From Heloderma charlesbogerti (lineage: Eukaryota > Chordata > Lepidosauria > Squamata > Helodermatidae), in NCBI GenBank assembly GCA_026122225.1, contig JANEZZ010000807.1, positions 310,001-374,000 of the forward strand: 64,000 nucleotides of DNA, read 5' to 3'. Position numbers and translations under genes: made by a program. Below, in pieces: positions 61,201-63,595 of this stretch. Each line of letters starts with the position of its first letter. Within the stretch, counting starts at the first letter, position 1. A model generated the notes under the pieces. It had not been told where the DNA came from, made no database searches, and saw only the letters and a program-made list of their open reading frames with translations.

Positions 61201-63595
61201 AGTCAGCCAGACTCCTTGAGGAAGGAGGAGGAAAGGATGGTGCCGCCCGGGCGTGGGAAACATGACTGGCCCCATGGGCTCCCTCCCCTCCTTTACCTTC
61301 TGAAGAATATCCAGCTCCTCTGGACTGAGGTCCCGGTCAATGGACGAGATGCTCTCCAAGCTGTTCTTACGCCCGATGCCAGCTGCAAAGGGGTTGGCAA
61401 TGACCCCTGGGGACGTCTGTTGGGAAGAGGGAGGGGTGTACAAGCAATGCTTCCAGCCTCGCCAGGCAAAGCACGAGGTGTGTGCGCGGGGAGCTGGGCT
61501 GGCGGCAATGAGGGGCGGGCAGGTGGGGCAGTTGCCCAGGGGCCCCGAGGCTCAGAAAGGAAGGCCTAGCACCGCCTGTCCAGGCTGCGTCTCTCAGGGT
61601 TGGGAGCCCGCAGGAAGTACAGCTGAAGGCTGCGCCTGAGTGCACCGAGCCAACAGGCACCCCCCGGTCTCGCTCCCCAGGAGGAAGCGAGGCGGCGGGG
61701 GCATGTTTCAGGCGGAGGCTGTGCCGGCCGAGCCGCTGGTGCGGCTGAGCTCAGCTCTGCCCAAACAAGGGGGTGGAGGGCGGCCGCAGCTGCTGCACAC
61801 GCATGTTGTTGACAGTGAGGGGGCCACCCCCGGGGCTCGCGCAGGGGAGGGAGGCGAAGGCAGATGAACCGTGCAGAACTGGCCCTGATGCAAGGGTGGC
61901 AGTGGCTGCGCTCCACGCCGGCCAGCCAACCAGTCCCCCTTGAGCCAAGTCGGCTTCCCTCCAGGGGGAACGCGCACAACAGCCTGGAGGATGTTGGGCT
62001 CTGGGAACGATCTCTAATAGGCTGTGGATTGGGGGCCCAGCATAAGCCAGCGCCGTGGGCTAAAGAGAGTCATTCTGCATCCACTTGCAATGCTGCCTGG
62101 GCAACCCTATACCTGCCCATTCCAAGGTAAGTCCTACTGAGTGCCCTCAAGAGGGTTCGGCAGCATGAAAGGACATCAGCACAAACATTCCAGCCAGAAA
62201 AACACTGCATCAGAACCACCCCGCTGGCTGGGGGTCGACAGCCTCAGCCTGCCACTCACCTCCATGGCGACCACAGCCGTGGGGTCAAACCCATCGCAGA
62301 CAAGCACCAGGAGAGTATCACCTATGCCCCGCAGGATCTGGACCGCTTCCGTGTGCGTCATGCCCAGCAGGCTCTGGTGATTCACCTCCAGGATGCGCAG
62401 GCCCATTTTCAGCCGGCCATCGCGGGCCGCAGCCCCCACGGAACTGACCTGCCAGAGAGGAAGGCCAGGCTCAGCAGCTGCAGAAGTGAGGCCAGAGGGC
62501 TGCTCGAGAGGAAAGGACCCTCCCCCATTCTGCAAGGCCTCATGTGTGGTGGGACTCACTAACAGCGTGGGGCGCACACAAGCCCCCCCACCCCCAAGGC
62601 AGAAGAAAGCATCAGGCACCTGCAGCCTCTTGCTGAAACAGCACAATGAGTCGGGGCAGCTAGGCAGGCAGGGAGTTGAGCGGCAGATGCTCTGGACCTC
62701 ATCCCAGCAGCCCTGAGTATTGGCCATGCTGGCAGAGGTTTCTGGGAGTTGAAATCCAAAACACCTGGAGATCTACCTGAGTCAGGGAAGCACCAGGCTC
62801 CTCCTCCTCCCTGCCCCCCCCCCTGCATCCCCAAACCAAAGGCAGCGGCAGTGGGAAGAGCTCAAGGCCAAGGGGCCCCTGGTCACCCTGGACTTGAAGG
62901 CAGGGAGCCGCGGAGGGAGCTCCCACCTTCCCCTGTGGGGAAACAGCCGCCGCCAGGCCCAGCGCTTGGAACCCCACCCAGAGATCCCCTGCATGACTGC
63001 GGGTGCAGTGCAAAGGCCTTCAGTTGTTAGTGACTTCAGGGGACTTTGGTGGATGGGGCTTTACTGTTGCTCTTTGGCTTGATCTTTTGGGGTTTTGCTG
63101 CTCTGACTTCTTTTAAACAGAGATGTTTACTGTTTTATTCTACCCTGACAGTATTTTTATTTCCAGAGGAGCATCCATATTAGTCTGCTGCAGCAAAACC
63201 AACTTGCAGCACCTTAAAGACTAACAAATGAATTACAGCATAAGCTTTTGTGGACACAGGTCCACTTCATCGTGTGCATGAAGTCTTCTCTCCATATGCA
63301 TGGGGGGGACAGGGGGGGCAGGAACTGTGAGCCGTGAGCAGCCAGAGGGGAATGAGAGGCAGGCCAGAGGCTGCTCCTTCAAACGCACCAGGAAACCCCT
63401 CCTCTGCACAACTGCAACTGGCACAGGAAAGTGGGCAGGATGGGAACAGGCCGGGGGGAGGCTCGAGCCACAGGGTACCTTGGAGATGAAGATGCCCTCG
63501 TCTGTGGGGTCAAACGGGTTCCCCGCGTGGCCCTTGGCGCCGCCCCGGATGCTGATGCCCAGTTTTTCTCCTGGCCTCTTTTCAATGCAGATCTC
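7105..63595 (-). CDS. SCRIB: SCRIB (Scribble planar cell polarity protein), 3' half, 23 spliced exons
   Basis: Scribble is a LAP-family scaffold (leucine-rich repeats plus four PDZ domains) at the basolateral cortex. It acts with DLG and LGL in apicobasal polarity and with planar polarity and trafficking partners through its PDZ domains. Only PDZ4 and the C-terminal tail lie in this window; the LRRs and PDZ1-3 are to the right. Twenty-three exons, from 63595 leftwards to the TAA at 7105-7107, join with matching phases into about 846 codons. Recognisable blocks are PDZ4 (residues about 1-100 of this part), [14 protein letters not shown] and the [15 protein letters not shown] block, [18 protein letters not shown] with [63 protein letters not shown], and TSPGRL. 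All match my memory of vertebrate SCRIB. The tail is about 290 residues longer than the human canonical tail, so several exons may be alternative. Confidence 0.93.
8537..8588 (-). CDS. SCRIB: SCRIB exon w22 (52 bp)
   Basis: 52 bp, phase 0 in, phase 1 out; acceptor CTGATCTTCCAG, donor CTCAG/GTAAGG. It encodes [17 protein letters not shown]. It follows a 16.8-kb repeat-filled intron. Assignment rests on splice sites and phase. Confidence 0.68.
9250..9690. repeat. Unclassified interspersed repeat, copy 1
   Basis: A GC-rich 440-bp block starts with GATCCTATCGGGATAGGCAG and ends with CATAGGATTGCACC. Much of it, including the phrase around CAGCCTC(C/T)GAAC, the internal CTAGACAGC and the CCCCACCCC/GGAAC stretch, recurs near 22.06-22.45 kb. 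The two ends are partly inverted copies (CCTAT/ATAGG). It could be a non-autonomous DNA element. Confidence 0.5.
9715..9935 (+). mobile_element. L2-type LINE 3' tail
   Basis: This AT-rich tail has TTGCGAACTGCTTCAAGACG and a GATATAGTCCAGCGGTTTATA end, the usual reptile L2/CR1-like 3' UTR. It is in the SCRIB 16.8-kb intron. Confidence 0.55.
9936..11640. other. Intronic sequence, mostly unrecognised
   Basis: Apart from an L2-type tail at about 10790-10920 (CACCTTGATAGC and GGCAGTATATAAAT), I recognise nothing. The part at 10950-11450 has fragments of open frame on the reverse strand that may be an old retroelement, but I cannot place it. Confidence 0.4.
13090..13238 (+). mobile_element. L2-type 3' tail inserted in L1
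   Basis: GTGAGCTGCCGTAGGAGG and AAATAAATAAATAAAA mark an L2-like tail between two L1 endonuclease pieces. Confidence 0.5.
13430..14692 (+). mobile_element. Bov-B (RTE-clade) LINE, 5' truncated
   Basis: Reverse transcriptase blocks are clear: [50 protein letters not shown], and the catalytic [13 protein letters not shown] at about 13905-13945. A frameshift near 13960 splits it from the C-terminal half ([43 protein letters not shown]). The 3' end GTCACAAAGAGTCGGACACA is the typical Bov-B tail. It is inserted into the L1 endonuclease region. The frameshift and 5' truncation make it inactive. Confidence 0.92.
15320..15754. other. GC-rich insert between L1 and CR1 pieces, unrecognised
   Basis: Composition changes sharply from AT-rich L1 to GC-rich sequence at about 15345. 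No domain or repeat family is recognised. Confidence 0.4.
15755..17756 (-). mobile_element. CR1 LINE, reverse transcriptase half plus 3' tail
   Basis: Reverse-strand frames encode CR1 [61 protein letters not shown]. The C-terminal blocks [15 protein letters not shown] and [14 protein letters not shown] are also present. The polymerase motif reads FADG instead of FADD at about 16585, so the copy is catalytically dead. The left end has the ATTCTATG-type CR1 terminus at 15755-15775. Frames are broken at several points. Confidence 0.92.
17757..17880 (+). mobile_element. CR1 3' end, opposite orientation to its left neighbour
   Basis: From TTCAAGACGAGGCTGGACAG to CTATTCTATGATTCTATG this is a sense CR1 terminus. 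It is joined directly to the antisense CR1 body at about 17756. Confidence 0.9.
18145..18410 (+). mobile_element. CR1 fragment (pre-RT region), sense
   Basis: The forward frame gives [20 protein letters not shown] and [20 protein letters not shown]. It is an inverted, nearly identical copy of 17180-17440. Confidence 0.9.
18409..19700 (-). mobile_element. CR1 LINE, endonuclease half
   Basis: A 393-codon reverse frame (18455-19636) holds the CR1 apurinic-type endonuclease: [72 protein letters not shown]. Part of it ([12 protein letters not shown] to KLRDDLKTK) duplicates 17560-17757, so it comes from a different insertion than the copy to the left. Confidence 0.92.
20481..22050. other. Intronic sequence without recognised genes
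   Basis: L1-like AT-rich sequence may continue to about 20.7 kb. Beyond that I see no exon or assignable repeat. Confidence 0.4.
22055..22450. repeat. Unclassified interspersed repeat, copy 2
   Basis: It starts with GGATGCAACCCTACGTGGAT and shares with 9250-9690 the CAGCCTCTGAAC block, the GTCTAGCAG segment, the CCCCTCCCCACCCC(T)GGGAA stretch and a terminal CTATCCTATG-like end. It is more diverged than copy 1. Confidence 0.45.
22804..22809 (-). promoter_or_regulatory. AATAAA downstream of the intronic open frame
   Basis: TTTATT on the + strand. Its relevance depends on whether the 22988-23659 frame is transcribed as a terminal exon. Confidence 0.25.
22988..23659 (-). other. Unexplained 224-codon open frame in SCRIB intron
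   Basis: An uninterrupted reverse frame ends with TGA at 22988, and an AATAAA on the same strand lies about 180 bp further on (22804-22809). The second half reads like ordinary protein ([39 protein letters not shown]). I recognise no domain. It could be an alternative 3'-terminal SCRIB exon (the preceding intron is phase 0), a retrocopy, or a chance frame in GC-rich DNA. Confidence 0.3.
23925..24245 (+). mobile_element. CR1 fragment, sense, 3' region
   Basis: GAGCTGGAAAAGGTGCAGAA begins the block, continuing into [16 protein letters not shown] in frame and a 3' UTR-like tail ending near AACACTTCTTT. Confidence 0.85.
24895..25000 (-). mobile_element. tRNA-derived SINE fragment, antisense
   Basis: The reverse complement shows the promoter-box region (GGTTCAGTCACTGGCATCTC) of the family at 448-670. 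The flanking TGCAACTCC and GGGCTGCAGTC repeat continues to about 25090. Confidence 0.6.
25385..25459 (-). CDS. SCRIB: SCRIB exon w21
   Basis: 25 codons, phase 0 to 0; acceptor GATCCTTCCAG, donor CAG/GTACAA. It encodes [20 protein letters not shown] ending VYEIQ. I recall similar [14 protein letters not shown] sequence in other non-mammalian Scribbles, but could not check it. Confidence 0.78.
26251..26288 (-). CDS. SCRIB: SCRIB exon w20 (38 bp)
   Basis: 38 bp, phase 1 in, phase 0 out; acceptor CTCTTTTGCAG, donor CTG/GTAGGA. It encodes [13 protein letters not shown], ending in the TSPGRL also present in human SCRIB. It is too short to be found as an ORF but is required to restore phase between w19 and w21. 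Confidence 0.85.
26440..26579 (-). CDS. SCRIB: SCRIB exon w19: [13 protein letters not shown] block
   Basis: 140 bp, phase 2 in, phase 1 out; acceptor TTCGCTGGACAG, donor GACG/GTATCT. It encodes [20 protein letters not shown] followed by [18 protein letters not shown]. It matches the human tail closely. Confidence 0.93.
27014..27130 (-). CDS. SCRIB: SCRIB exon w18: candidate cassette exon
   Basis: 117 bp, phase 2 to 2; acceptor TCCTTCTCAG, donor CCCAG/GTGTGC. It encodes [20 protein letters not shown] then [10 protein letters not shown], a charged helix. The canonical human protein as I recall it joins WRAAR directly to MKSLEQ, so this exon is probably skipped in some transcripts. It sits 14.8 kb downstream of w17 and 0.4 kb before w19. 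Confidence 0.78.
27179..27204. repeat. (AG)n microsatellite
   Basis: Thirteen AG units lie upstream (on the SCRIB strand) of exon w18. On the SCRIB strand this is a CT tract about 50 bp before the acceptor. Confidence 0.95.
27850..28610 (-). mobile_element. CR1 fragment, antisense, left piece
   Basis: A diverged CR1 subfamily: the 3' UTR begins near AGAGTTGGAAGGTACC and the coding end reads [20 protein letters not shown] on the reverse strand. It is continuous with the piece at 29470 after removing the insert between them. Confidence 0.85.
28611..29469. other. GC-rich insert splitting a CR1 copy
   Basis: About 860 bp of unrelated GC-rich sequence interrupts the CR1 between the coding blocks that normally flank the RT thumb. 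It carries a perfect 16-bp inverted repeat at 28852-28885. No coding domain or known repeat is recognised. A 293-codon frame through it is compositional. Confidence 0.55.
28852..28885. repeat. Perfect palindrome, 16-bp arms with 2-base centre
   Basis: CTCTCTTCCCGTGGCA, then GA, then the exact reverse complement. The arms are 63 percent GC. Confidence 0.97.
29470..29990 (-). mobile_element. CR1 fragment, antisense, right piece
   Basis: The reverse frame reads [20 protein letters not shown] and [20 protein letters not shown], a degenerate CR1 RT. It continues the piece ending at 28610. Confidence 0.85.
30190..31740 (+). mobile_element. L2 LINE, RT to 3' tail, broken frames
   Basis: RT blocks: [20 protein letters not shown], the [20 protein letters not shown] block, [20 protein letters not shown], and [20 protein letters not shown]. 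The polymerase region reads [11 protein letters not shown]. The AT-rich tail at 31540-31735 ends in ATAAATAAATAAT. Stops and frameshifts make it inactive. It sits in the 14.8-kb SCRIB intron. Confidence 0.88.
32170..32700 (+). mobile_element. Second L2 LINE fragment
   Basis: The forward frame reads [40 protein letters not shown], and later [12 protein letters not shown]. It covers only the RT start and is broken by stops. Confidence 0.85.
32905..33136 (-). mobile_element. CR1 3' UTR piece, antisense
   Basis: CCCTGCTGGATCAGATCAAT through AGTAGCCACTGATGTCCTCC matches the 3' UTR of reptile CR1. It is interrupted at about 33136 and resumes at about 34168. Confidence 0.85.
33137..34167 (+). mobile_element. 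About 1.03-kb LTR-like insertion in CR1
   Basis: The insert begins TGATGGCTTAGC and ends near CCGCCGACA, flanked by ACCCC on both sides. An AATAAA at 34073-34078 lies near its right end, as in an LTR R region. No gag or pol domain is seen. It fits a solo LTR in + orientation; the family is unknown to me. Confidence 0.5.
34168..34927 (-). mobile_element. CR1 3' region, antisense, continued
   Basis: From AAAGCCATCCAAATTGGTGG to CAAACTTGGCCACTCCACTT. The reverse frame gives [20 protein letters not shown] and [12 protein letters not shown]. It is interrupted by Bov-B at about 34928. Confidence 0.88.
34928..35041 (-). mobile_element. Bov-B 3' tail, antisense, inserted in CR1
   Basis: TTAAGTTGTGTCTGACTCTT and GCCAGGCCTTCCTGTCCTCC match the reverse of the Bov-B tail at 14590-14690. 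Flanks GGCCACTCCACT and GGCTACTCCACT look like a 12-bp target duplication with one mismatch. Confidence 0.85.
35105..35261 (+). mobile_element. Possible LTR start related to the gypsy LTR
   Basis: It starts TGTCAGGATTGGCC within the CR1 and shares only the TGTCAGG start and general layout with the gypsy LTR at 35398. It is cut by the CR1 tail at 35262. A weak call. Confidence 0.3.
35262..35397 (-). mobile_element. CR1 3' end, antisense, left of solo LTR
   Basis: The CR1 terminus starts AACCATAGAATCATAGAATA and runs to GAACGCCTCCAGT. It continues at 35885 after the LTR. Confidence 0.9.
35398..35884 (+). mobile_element. Ty3/gypsy solo LTR inserted in CR1
   Basis: About 487 bp starting TGTCAGGGTGGACACTGAGC. 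It differs from the 3' LTR at 57759 at only a few positions by eye. It contains GGAATAAAG near the end. CR1 sequence resumes directly after it. No clear target duplication is seen, so the exact right end is uncertain by several bases. Confidence 0.9.
35885..38575 (-). mobile_element. CR1 LINE, RT and endonuclease, antisense
   Basis: Same family as the 15.7-19.7 kb copies. Here the polymerase motif is intact ([10 protein letters not shown] near 36630), but frames are broken (stop-separated blocks: [56 protein letters not shown]). It is split by the Bov-B copy at its 5' part. Confidence 0.92.
38576..39249 (-). mobile_element. Bov-B LINE 3' half, antisense, inserted in CR1
   Basis: A 216-codon reverse frame (38592-39242) carries [60 protein letters not shown] and [17 protein letters not shown] basic sequence, the Bov-B C-terminal region. 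CR1 resumes at TGTGCTTTATAGTCTGGCTT. Confidence 0.93.
39250..39467 (-). mobile_element. CR1 5' part, antisense, continued
   Basis: It matches 19350-19560 of the other CR1 copy (AGTCTGGCTTTCTTCCTACA, CATTGTTACCCCCAACTTTA). It ends at the abrupt junction with sense CR1. Confidence 0.9.
39468..39838 (+). mobile_element. CR1 3' end, sense, head-to-head with its neighbour
   Basis: GAAGACTGAGGGGAGATATG, CCAGTTACCTAGGGAGGTGG and the terminal CCTACTATGCTATGAGTCTA are the CR1 3' region in sense. Confidence 0.92.
39839..41937. other. SCRIB intron, few recognised features
   Basis: Contains an AT-rich segment to about 40.2 kb with a possible L2 remnant ([10 protein letters not shown] near 40150) and a short hairpin-type repeat at 40180-40300 (GCAACTCCCACCATCCCTGA). 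A (GCC)n/(CCA)n run is at 41518-41546. No exon is seen. Confidence 0.4.
41938..42129 (-). CDS. SCRIB: SCRIB exon w17: [10 protein letters not shown] helix
   Basis: 192 bp, phase 2 to 2; acceptor CTTCCTGCCCAG, donor CG/GTAGGT. It encodes [20 protein letters not shown] and [20 protein letters not shown]. This is highly conserved with human and predicted as a long charged helix. Confidence 0.93.
42209..42298 (-). CDS. SCRIB: SCRIB exon w16
   Basis: 90 bp, phase 2 to 2; acceptor GCGTTGGCAG, donor GG/GTAAGG. Using the CAG four bases further in would create a TGA across the junction, so the first CAG was chosen. It encodes [19 protein letters not shown] and [10 protein letters not shown]. It is symmetric, so it can be skipped without a frameshift. 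Confidence 0.78.
42735..42830. repeat. Short interspersed hairpin repeat
   Basis: ACTACAACTCTCAGCATTCC faces GATGGCAGCTGAGGTCCGAA as an imperfect inverted pair followed by CATCTGGAGGGCACCA. Relatives are near 25000, 40200 and 52850. The class is uncertain. Confidence 0.5.
42993..43179 (-). CDS. SCRIB: SCRIB exon w15: ARKLQQKR coiled coil and acidic stretch
   Basis: 187 bp, phase 1 in, phase 2 out; acceptor TTGCTTGGACAG, donor TG/GTGAGC. It completes the Ala of [16 protein letters not shown], then [11 protein letters not shown] and [15 protein letters not shown]. The exon joins w14 exactly at the residues expected from the human protein. Confidence 0.9.
43640..44078 (-). mobile_element. CR1 3' region, antisense, left of SINE
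   Basis: AGATGGTGGCCATCTCTACA, CTTTATCTGTCCTGAATCCC and TACAACGTCCTTTTTGAGTT mark the reptile CR1 3' region. It is interrupted by a SINE. Confidence 0.85.
44079..44280 (-). mobile_element. tRNA-derived SINE, antisense, inside CR1
   Basis: The reverse complement carries the A-box-like GGGGCCGTGGTGGGGC and B-box-like GGTTCAGTCCC. It is the same family as the copy at 448-670. CR1 sequence resumes after it. Confidence 0.8.
44281..44600 (-). mobile_element. CR1 3' region, antisense, right of SINE
   Basis: CACAACCCTGAGATCCCTTC and CAGTCACTGCCAGCTCA match the part of CR1 following the interruption. Confidence 0.8.
45390..45408. repeat. (CA)n microsatellite
   Basis: Nine CA units in the SCRIB intron between w15 and w14. 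Confidence 0.95.
45667..45826 (-). CDS. SCRIB: SCRIB exon w14: [10 protein letters not shown] block
   Basis: 160 bp, phase 0 in, phase 1 out; acceptor TTCCCCGCAG, donor GAAG/GTCTGT. It encodes [18 protein letters not shown], then [20 protein letters not shown]. This is among the most conserved parts of the Scribble tail and starts a coiled coil continued by w15. Confidence 0.92.
45916..45963 (-). CDS. SCRIB: SCRIB exon w13 (48 bp)
   Basis: 16 codons, phase 0 to 0; acceptor CCGCCCTCAG, donor GAG/GTGAGT. It encodes [16 protein letters not shown]. It is a short disordered linker. Confidence 0.72.
46048..46155 (-). CDS. SCRIB: SCRIB exon w12: [11 protein letters not shown] block
   Basis: 36 codons, phase 0 to 0; acceptor TTTCCCCGCAG, donor GAG/GTGAGC. 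It encodes [20 protein letters not shown] and AVPVPH. It aligns with human SPDELPANVKQAYRAFAAVP as I recall it. Confidence 0.9.
46355..46483 (-). CDS. SCRIB: SCRIB exon w11
   Basis: 43 codons, phase 0 to 0; acceptor CTCATGCAG, donor TCC/GTAAGT. It encodes [18 protein letters not shown] and [10 protein letters not shown]. The sequence is disordered with a second NPF motif, which in other proteins can bind EH domains. Confidence 0.7.
46620..46661 (-). CDS. SCRIB: SCRIB exon w10 (42 bp)
   Basis: 14 codons, phase 0 to 0; acceptor TGCTTCCAG, donor TCG/GTGAGT. It encodes [14 protein letters not shown]. It is a small exon of unknown function. Confidence 0.62.
47093..47143 (-). CDS. SCRIB: SCRIB exon w9 (51 bp)
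   Basis: 17 codons, phase 0 to 0. A long CT-rich tract leads to CACACTCCAG; the donor is TTT/GTAAGT. It encodes [17 protein letters not shown]. The short length makes this less certain than its neighbours, but splice sites and phase all fit. Confidence 0.62.
47262..47321 (-). CDS. SCRIB: SCRIB exon w8
   Basis: 20 codons, phase 0 to 0; acceptor TGTCTTTCAG, donor CAG/GTAAGC (both strong). It encodes [20 protein letters not shown], probably disordered. No domain is recognised. Confidence 0.7.
47986..48003. repeat. Poly(A) run
   Basis: Eighteen A residues on the + strand. It may be the end of an old retroposed copy, but no clear body is seen to its left. Confidence 0.9.
48340..48640 (-). mobile_element. 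Probable L2-type LINE 3' tail, antisense
   Basis: AT-rich, with TATACAAGCACTTTAAAATA and the TTTTCAGCCGGTGGCTGAAT end seen in reptile LINE tails. It lies just downstream of w7. Confidence 0.4.
48992..49273 (-). CDS. SCRIB: SCRIB exon w7: Pro/Ser-rich disordered region, GC donor
   Basis: 94 codons, phase 0 to 0; acceptor CTCTTCTCAG. The only fitting downstream donor is AAG/GCAAGC, a GC-AG type intron; it gives exactly 94 codons and keeps phase. The sequence is Pro/Ala/Ser rich and disordered, with a conserved-looking [10 protein letters not shown] motif near residue 60. The right half of a longer open frame on this strand is intronic. Confidence 0.68.
49274..51500. other. SCRIB intron, GC-rich, no recognised feature
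   Basis: Several long frames occur on both strands because of GC content, but none has splice sites plus recognisable protein. I see no repeat family here. Confidence 0.45.
51500..51690 (-). mobile_element. tRNA-derived SINE, antisense
   Basis: Reversed, it gives GCCGTGGCTCAGTGGTGGAG and a B box (AGGCTCAATCCC), then the ATCTCCAGGTGGGGCTGG body. It is the same family as at 448. Confidence 0.8.
51765..52010 (-). mobile_element. Second tRNA-derived SINE family, antisense
   Basis: Reversed, it begins GTGGTGTAGTGGTGAGCGTG with B box GGTTCTAGTCCC, body CTGGGTGACTTTGGGCCAGT, CCGCCTTGGGTTCC and a tail of TAAATAAATAAAA. This is a common squamate SINE. It ends only about 25 bp from SCRIB exon w6, on its downstream side. 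Confidence 0.8.
52036..52119 (-). CDS. SCRIB: SCRIB exon w6: [10 protein letters not shown] block
   Basis: 28 codons, phase 0 to 0; acceptor GATTTCTGCAG, donor AGT/GTGAGT. It encodes [16 protein letters not shown], matching the human PLKLDYRALAAVP segment. Confidence 0.9.
52228..52284 (-). CDS. SCRIB: SCRIB exon w5: second 57-bp coiled-coil exon
   Basis: 19 codons, phase 0 to 0; donor GAG/GTGAGG. The acceptor GTCCCTGGGAAG is weaker but follows a good pyrimidine tract. It encodes [19 protein letters not shown], a charged helix. It is separated from w4 by an 8.8-kb intron that carries the gypsy element. Confidence 0.72.
52680..52800 (-). mobile_element. Older copy of the second SINE family, antisense
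   Basis: Shares CCCTGTGAGGT, CTAGTGAGTTTCACAGCTGA and GAACCCAAGTTTCCC with 51850-51960. It is more diverged, and followed by a hairpin-type ACTACAACTCTCATC piece at about 52860. Confidence 0.6.
53760..54315 (-). mobile_element. CR1 3' region, antisense
   Basis: CTGGATCAGACCAAAGGCCT, CATTATCCACTTCCTCC, and TGCCTTTTCCTGTATCTTTT with GAGTTGTGGTGACCAGATCA. Standard CR1 3' part, degenerate. Confidence 0.82.
54316..55597. other. Intron sequence left of the gypsy element
   Basis: A C/T-rich tract runs to about 54.7 kb with short (CA)n stretches at about 54694-54705 and 54772-54782. Nothing coding is recognised. Confidence 0.4.
55598..55884 (+). repeat. Gypsy 5' LTR, truncated
   Basis: It starts TGTCAGGGTGGACACTGAGC and covers the first about 285 bp of the roughly 490-bp LTR before the break. 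Confidence 0.9.
55885..56140 (+). pseudogene. Gypsy RNase H remnant
   Basis: The forward frame reads [38 protein letters not shown], then [20 protein letters not shown]. These are the end of the gypsy RT/RNase H region (YxSRKLxxxExNY and HxNLExLQ). The RT catalytic core is deleted. A frame change near 56130 separates it from the integrase frame. Confidence 0.88.
56173..57936 (+). CDS. Gypsy integrase with chromodomain, open frame running into the 3' LTR
   Basis: 587 codons in one frame. The HHCC zinc finger ([10 protein letters not shown] then CPTCQRAK) is at about residues 97-140. The integrase core has D (LSLDFITDL), D ([11 protein letters not shown]) and E ([11 protein letters not shown]). 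A GPF block (RRTGPFQIT) and a chromodomain ([20 protein letters not shown] then [16 protein letters not shown]) follow. The first about 70 residues are not integrase-like, and the true start is upstream in a polyprotein. The last about 60 residues are encoded by the 3' LTR. Integrase inserts the DNA copy; the chromodomain targets chromatin. It is open, but the element lacks other parts needed for mobility. Confidence 0.9.
   Translation: MLFLVSLTSSQGVRKIPPPSDSSPPRPGSSCGASFLGGAPSLCTGSGCFCSHKGGGIGASLCPPHSTPFSLRGGLLYHSGQVYVPSRPLREKVLQQCHDSPTAGHFGVAKTLHGVTWDFWWPRVCRDVKSYVASCPTCQRAKAPSGRPTGLLHPLPTPSGPWKLLSLDFITDLPRSHGKTTILVVVDLFSKMAHFIPCAGLPTARETAELFVAHFFRLHGRPEGLISDRGAQFTAHFRRELLALLHVTLCLSSTHHPQTDGQTERTNATLEQHLRCYVNYQQDDWFSLLPLAEFAYNNACHASTRQTPFFANFGYHPKAFLSTLAPSSVPAAQDFLEELRAVHHLLRDSLEQAKTAYKASADRRRQPGPSLQPGDWVWLSTQYLPSHSPTRKLAPRRTGPFQITAQINPVAFRLALPRSMKIHPVFHWSLLSALVSGDPHHSVGSPPPPVLVEGEEEFEVVEILDSRLSRGRLQYLVDWKGYRPDERSWEPAENVHAPLLLRRFHQLYPHKPGAPGDEHEGGGHGSGDDVRVDTEPIESQSSSDSEEEECAPLSQGQQLMEIPPTSIPSLDSSPGSDRAQEADLMDA
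57759..58250 (+). repeat. Gypsy 3' LTR
   Basis: TGTCAGGGTGGACACTGAGC to about the CTGGATTAGACTGAGAGAGG end, with AATAAA at about 58183. Nearly identical by eye to the solo LTR at 35398. Confidence 0.9.
58251..61107. other. SCRIB intron between gypsy element and exon w4
   Basis: GC-rich single-copy-like sequence. Only a CR1 3' piece at about 60195-60350 (antisense; CCAGCCCAGCACCCTGTGCC, AGGAAGCCCACAAGC) is recognised. No exon is seen. Confidence 0.4.
61108..61164 (-). CDS. SCRIB: SCRIB exon w4: 57-bp coiled-coil exon
   Basis: 19 codons, phase 0 to 0; acceptor TTTGTCCCCAG, donor GGG/GTGAGG. It is rich in Glu and Arg with helical character ([19 protein letters not shown]). I do not recall this segment in the canonical human protein, so it may be alternatively spliced. 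It has the same length and phase as w5. Confidence 0.75.
61297..61416 (-). CDS. SCRIB: SCRIB exon w3: post-PDZ4 linker
   Basis: 40 codons, phase 0 to 0; acceptor CCCAACAG, donor CAG AAG/GTAAAG. It encodes [17 protein letters not shown] then [20 protein letters not shown]. This is a serine-rich conserved block directly after PDZ4, and it is nearly the same in human SCRIB. Confidence 0.92.
62260..62448 (-). CDS. SCRIB: SCRIB exon w2: PDZ4, second part
   Basis: 63 codons, phase 0 to 0; acceptor TCTCTGGCAG, donor GAG/GTGAGT. It encodes [19 protein letters not shown], then the PDZ alpha-B helix ([10 protein letters not shown]) and VLVCDGFD. With w1 it completes a roughly 100-residue PDZ domain. 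Confidence 0.93.
63150..63290. repeat. Interspersed repeat of a widespread reptile family
   Basis: TTAGTCTGCTGCAGCAAAAC, GCACCTTAAAGACTAACAAA and GCATAAGCTTTTGTGGACAC form a block I have seen across sauropsid genomes. I cannot name its class. It lies between SCRIB w2 and w1. Confidence 0.5.
63479..63595 (-). CDS. SCRIB: SCRIB exon w1: PDZ4, first part
   Basis: 39 codons, phase 0 to 0. The acceptor is TGCTTGCAG before GAG ATC and the donor is AAG/GTACCC. It encodes the PDZ carboxylate-binding loop KLGISIRGG and the conserved [11 protein letters not shown]. Upstream exons lie beyond the window. Confidence 0.93.
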
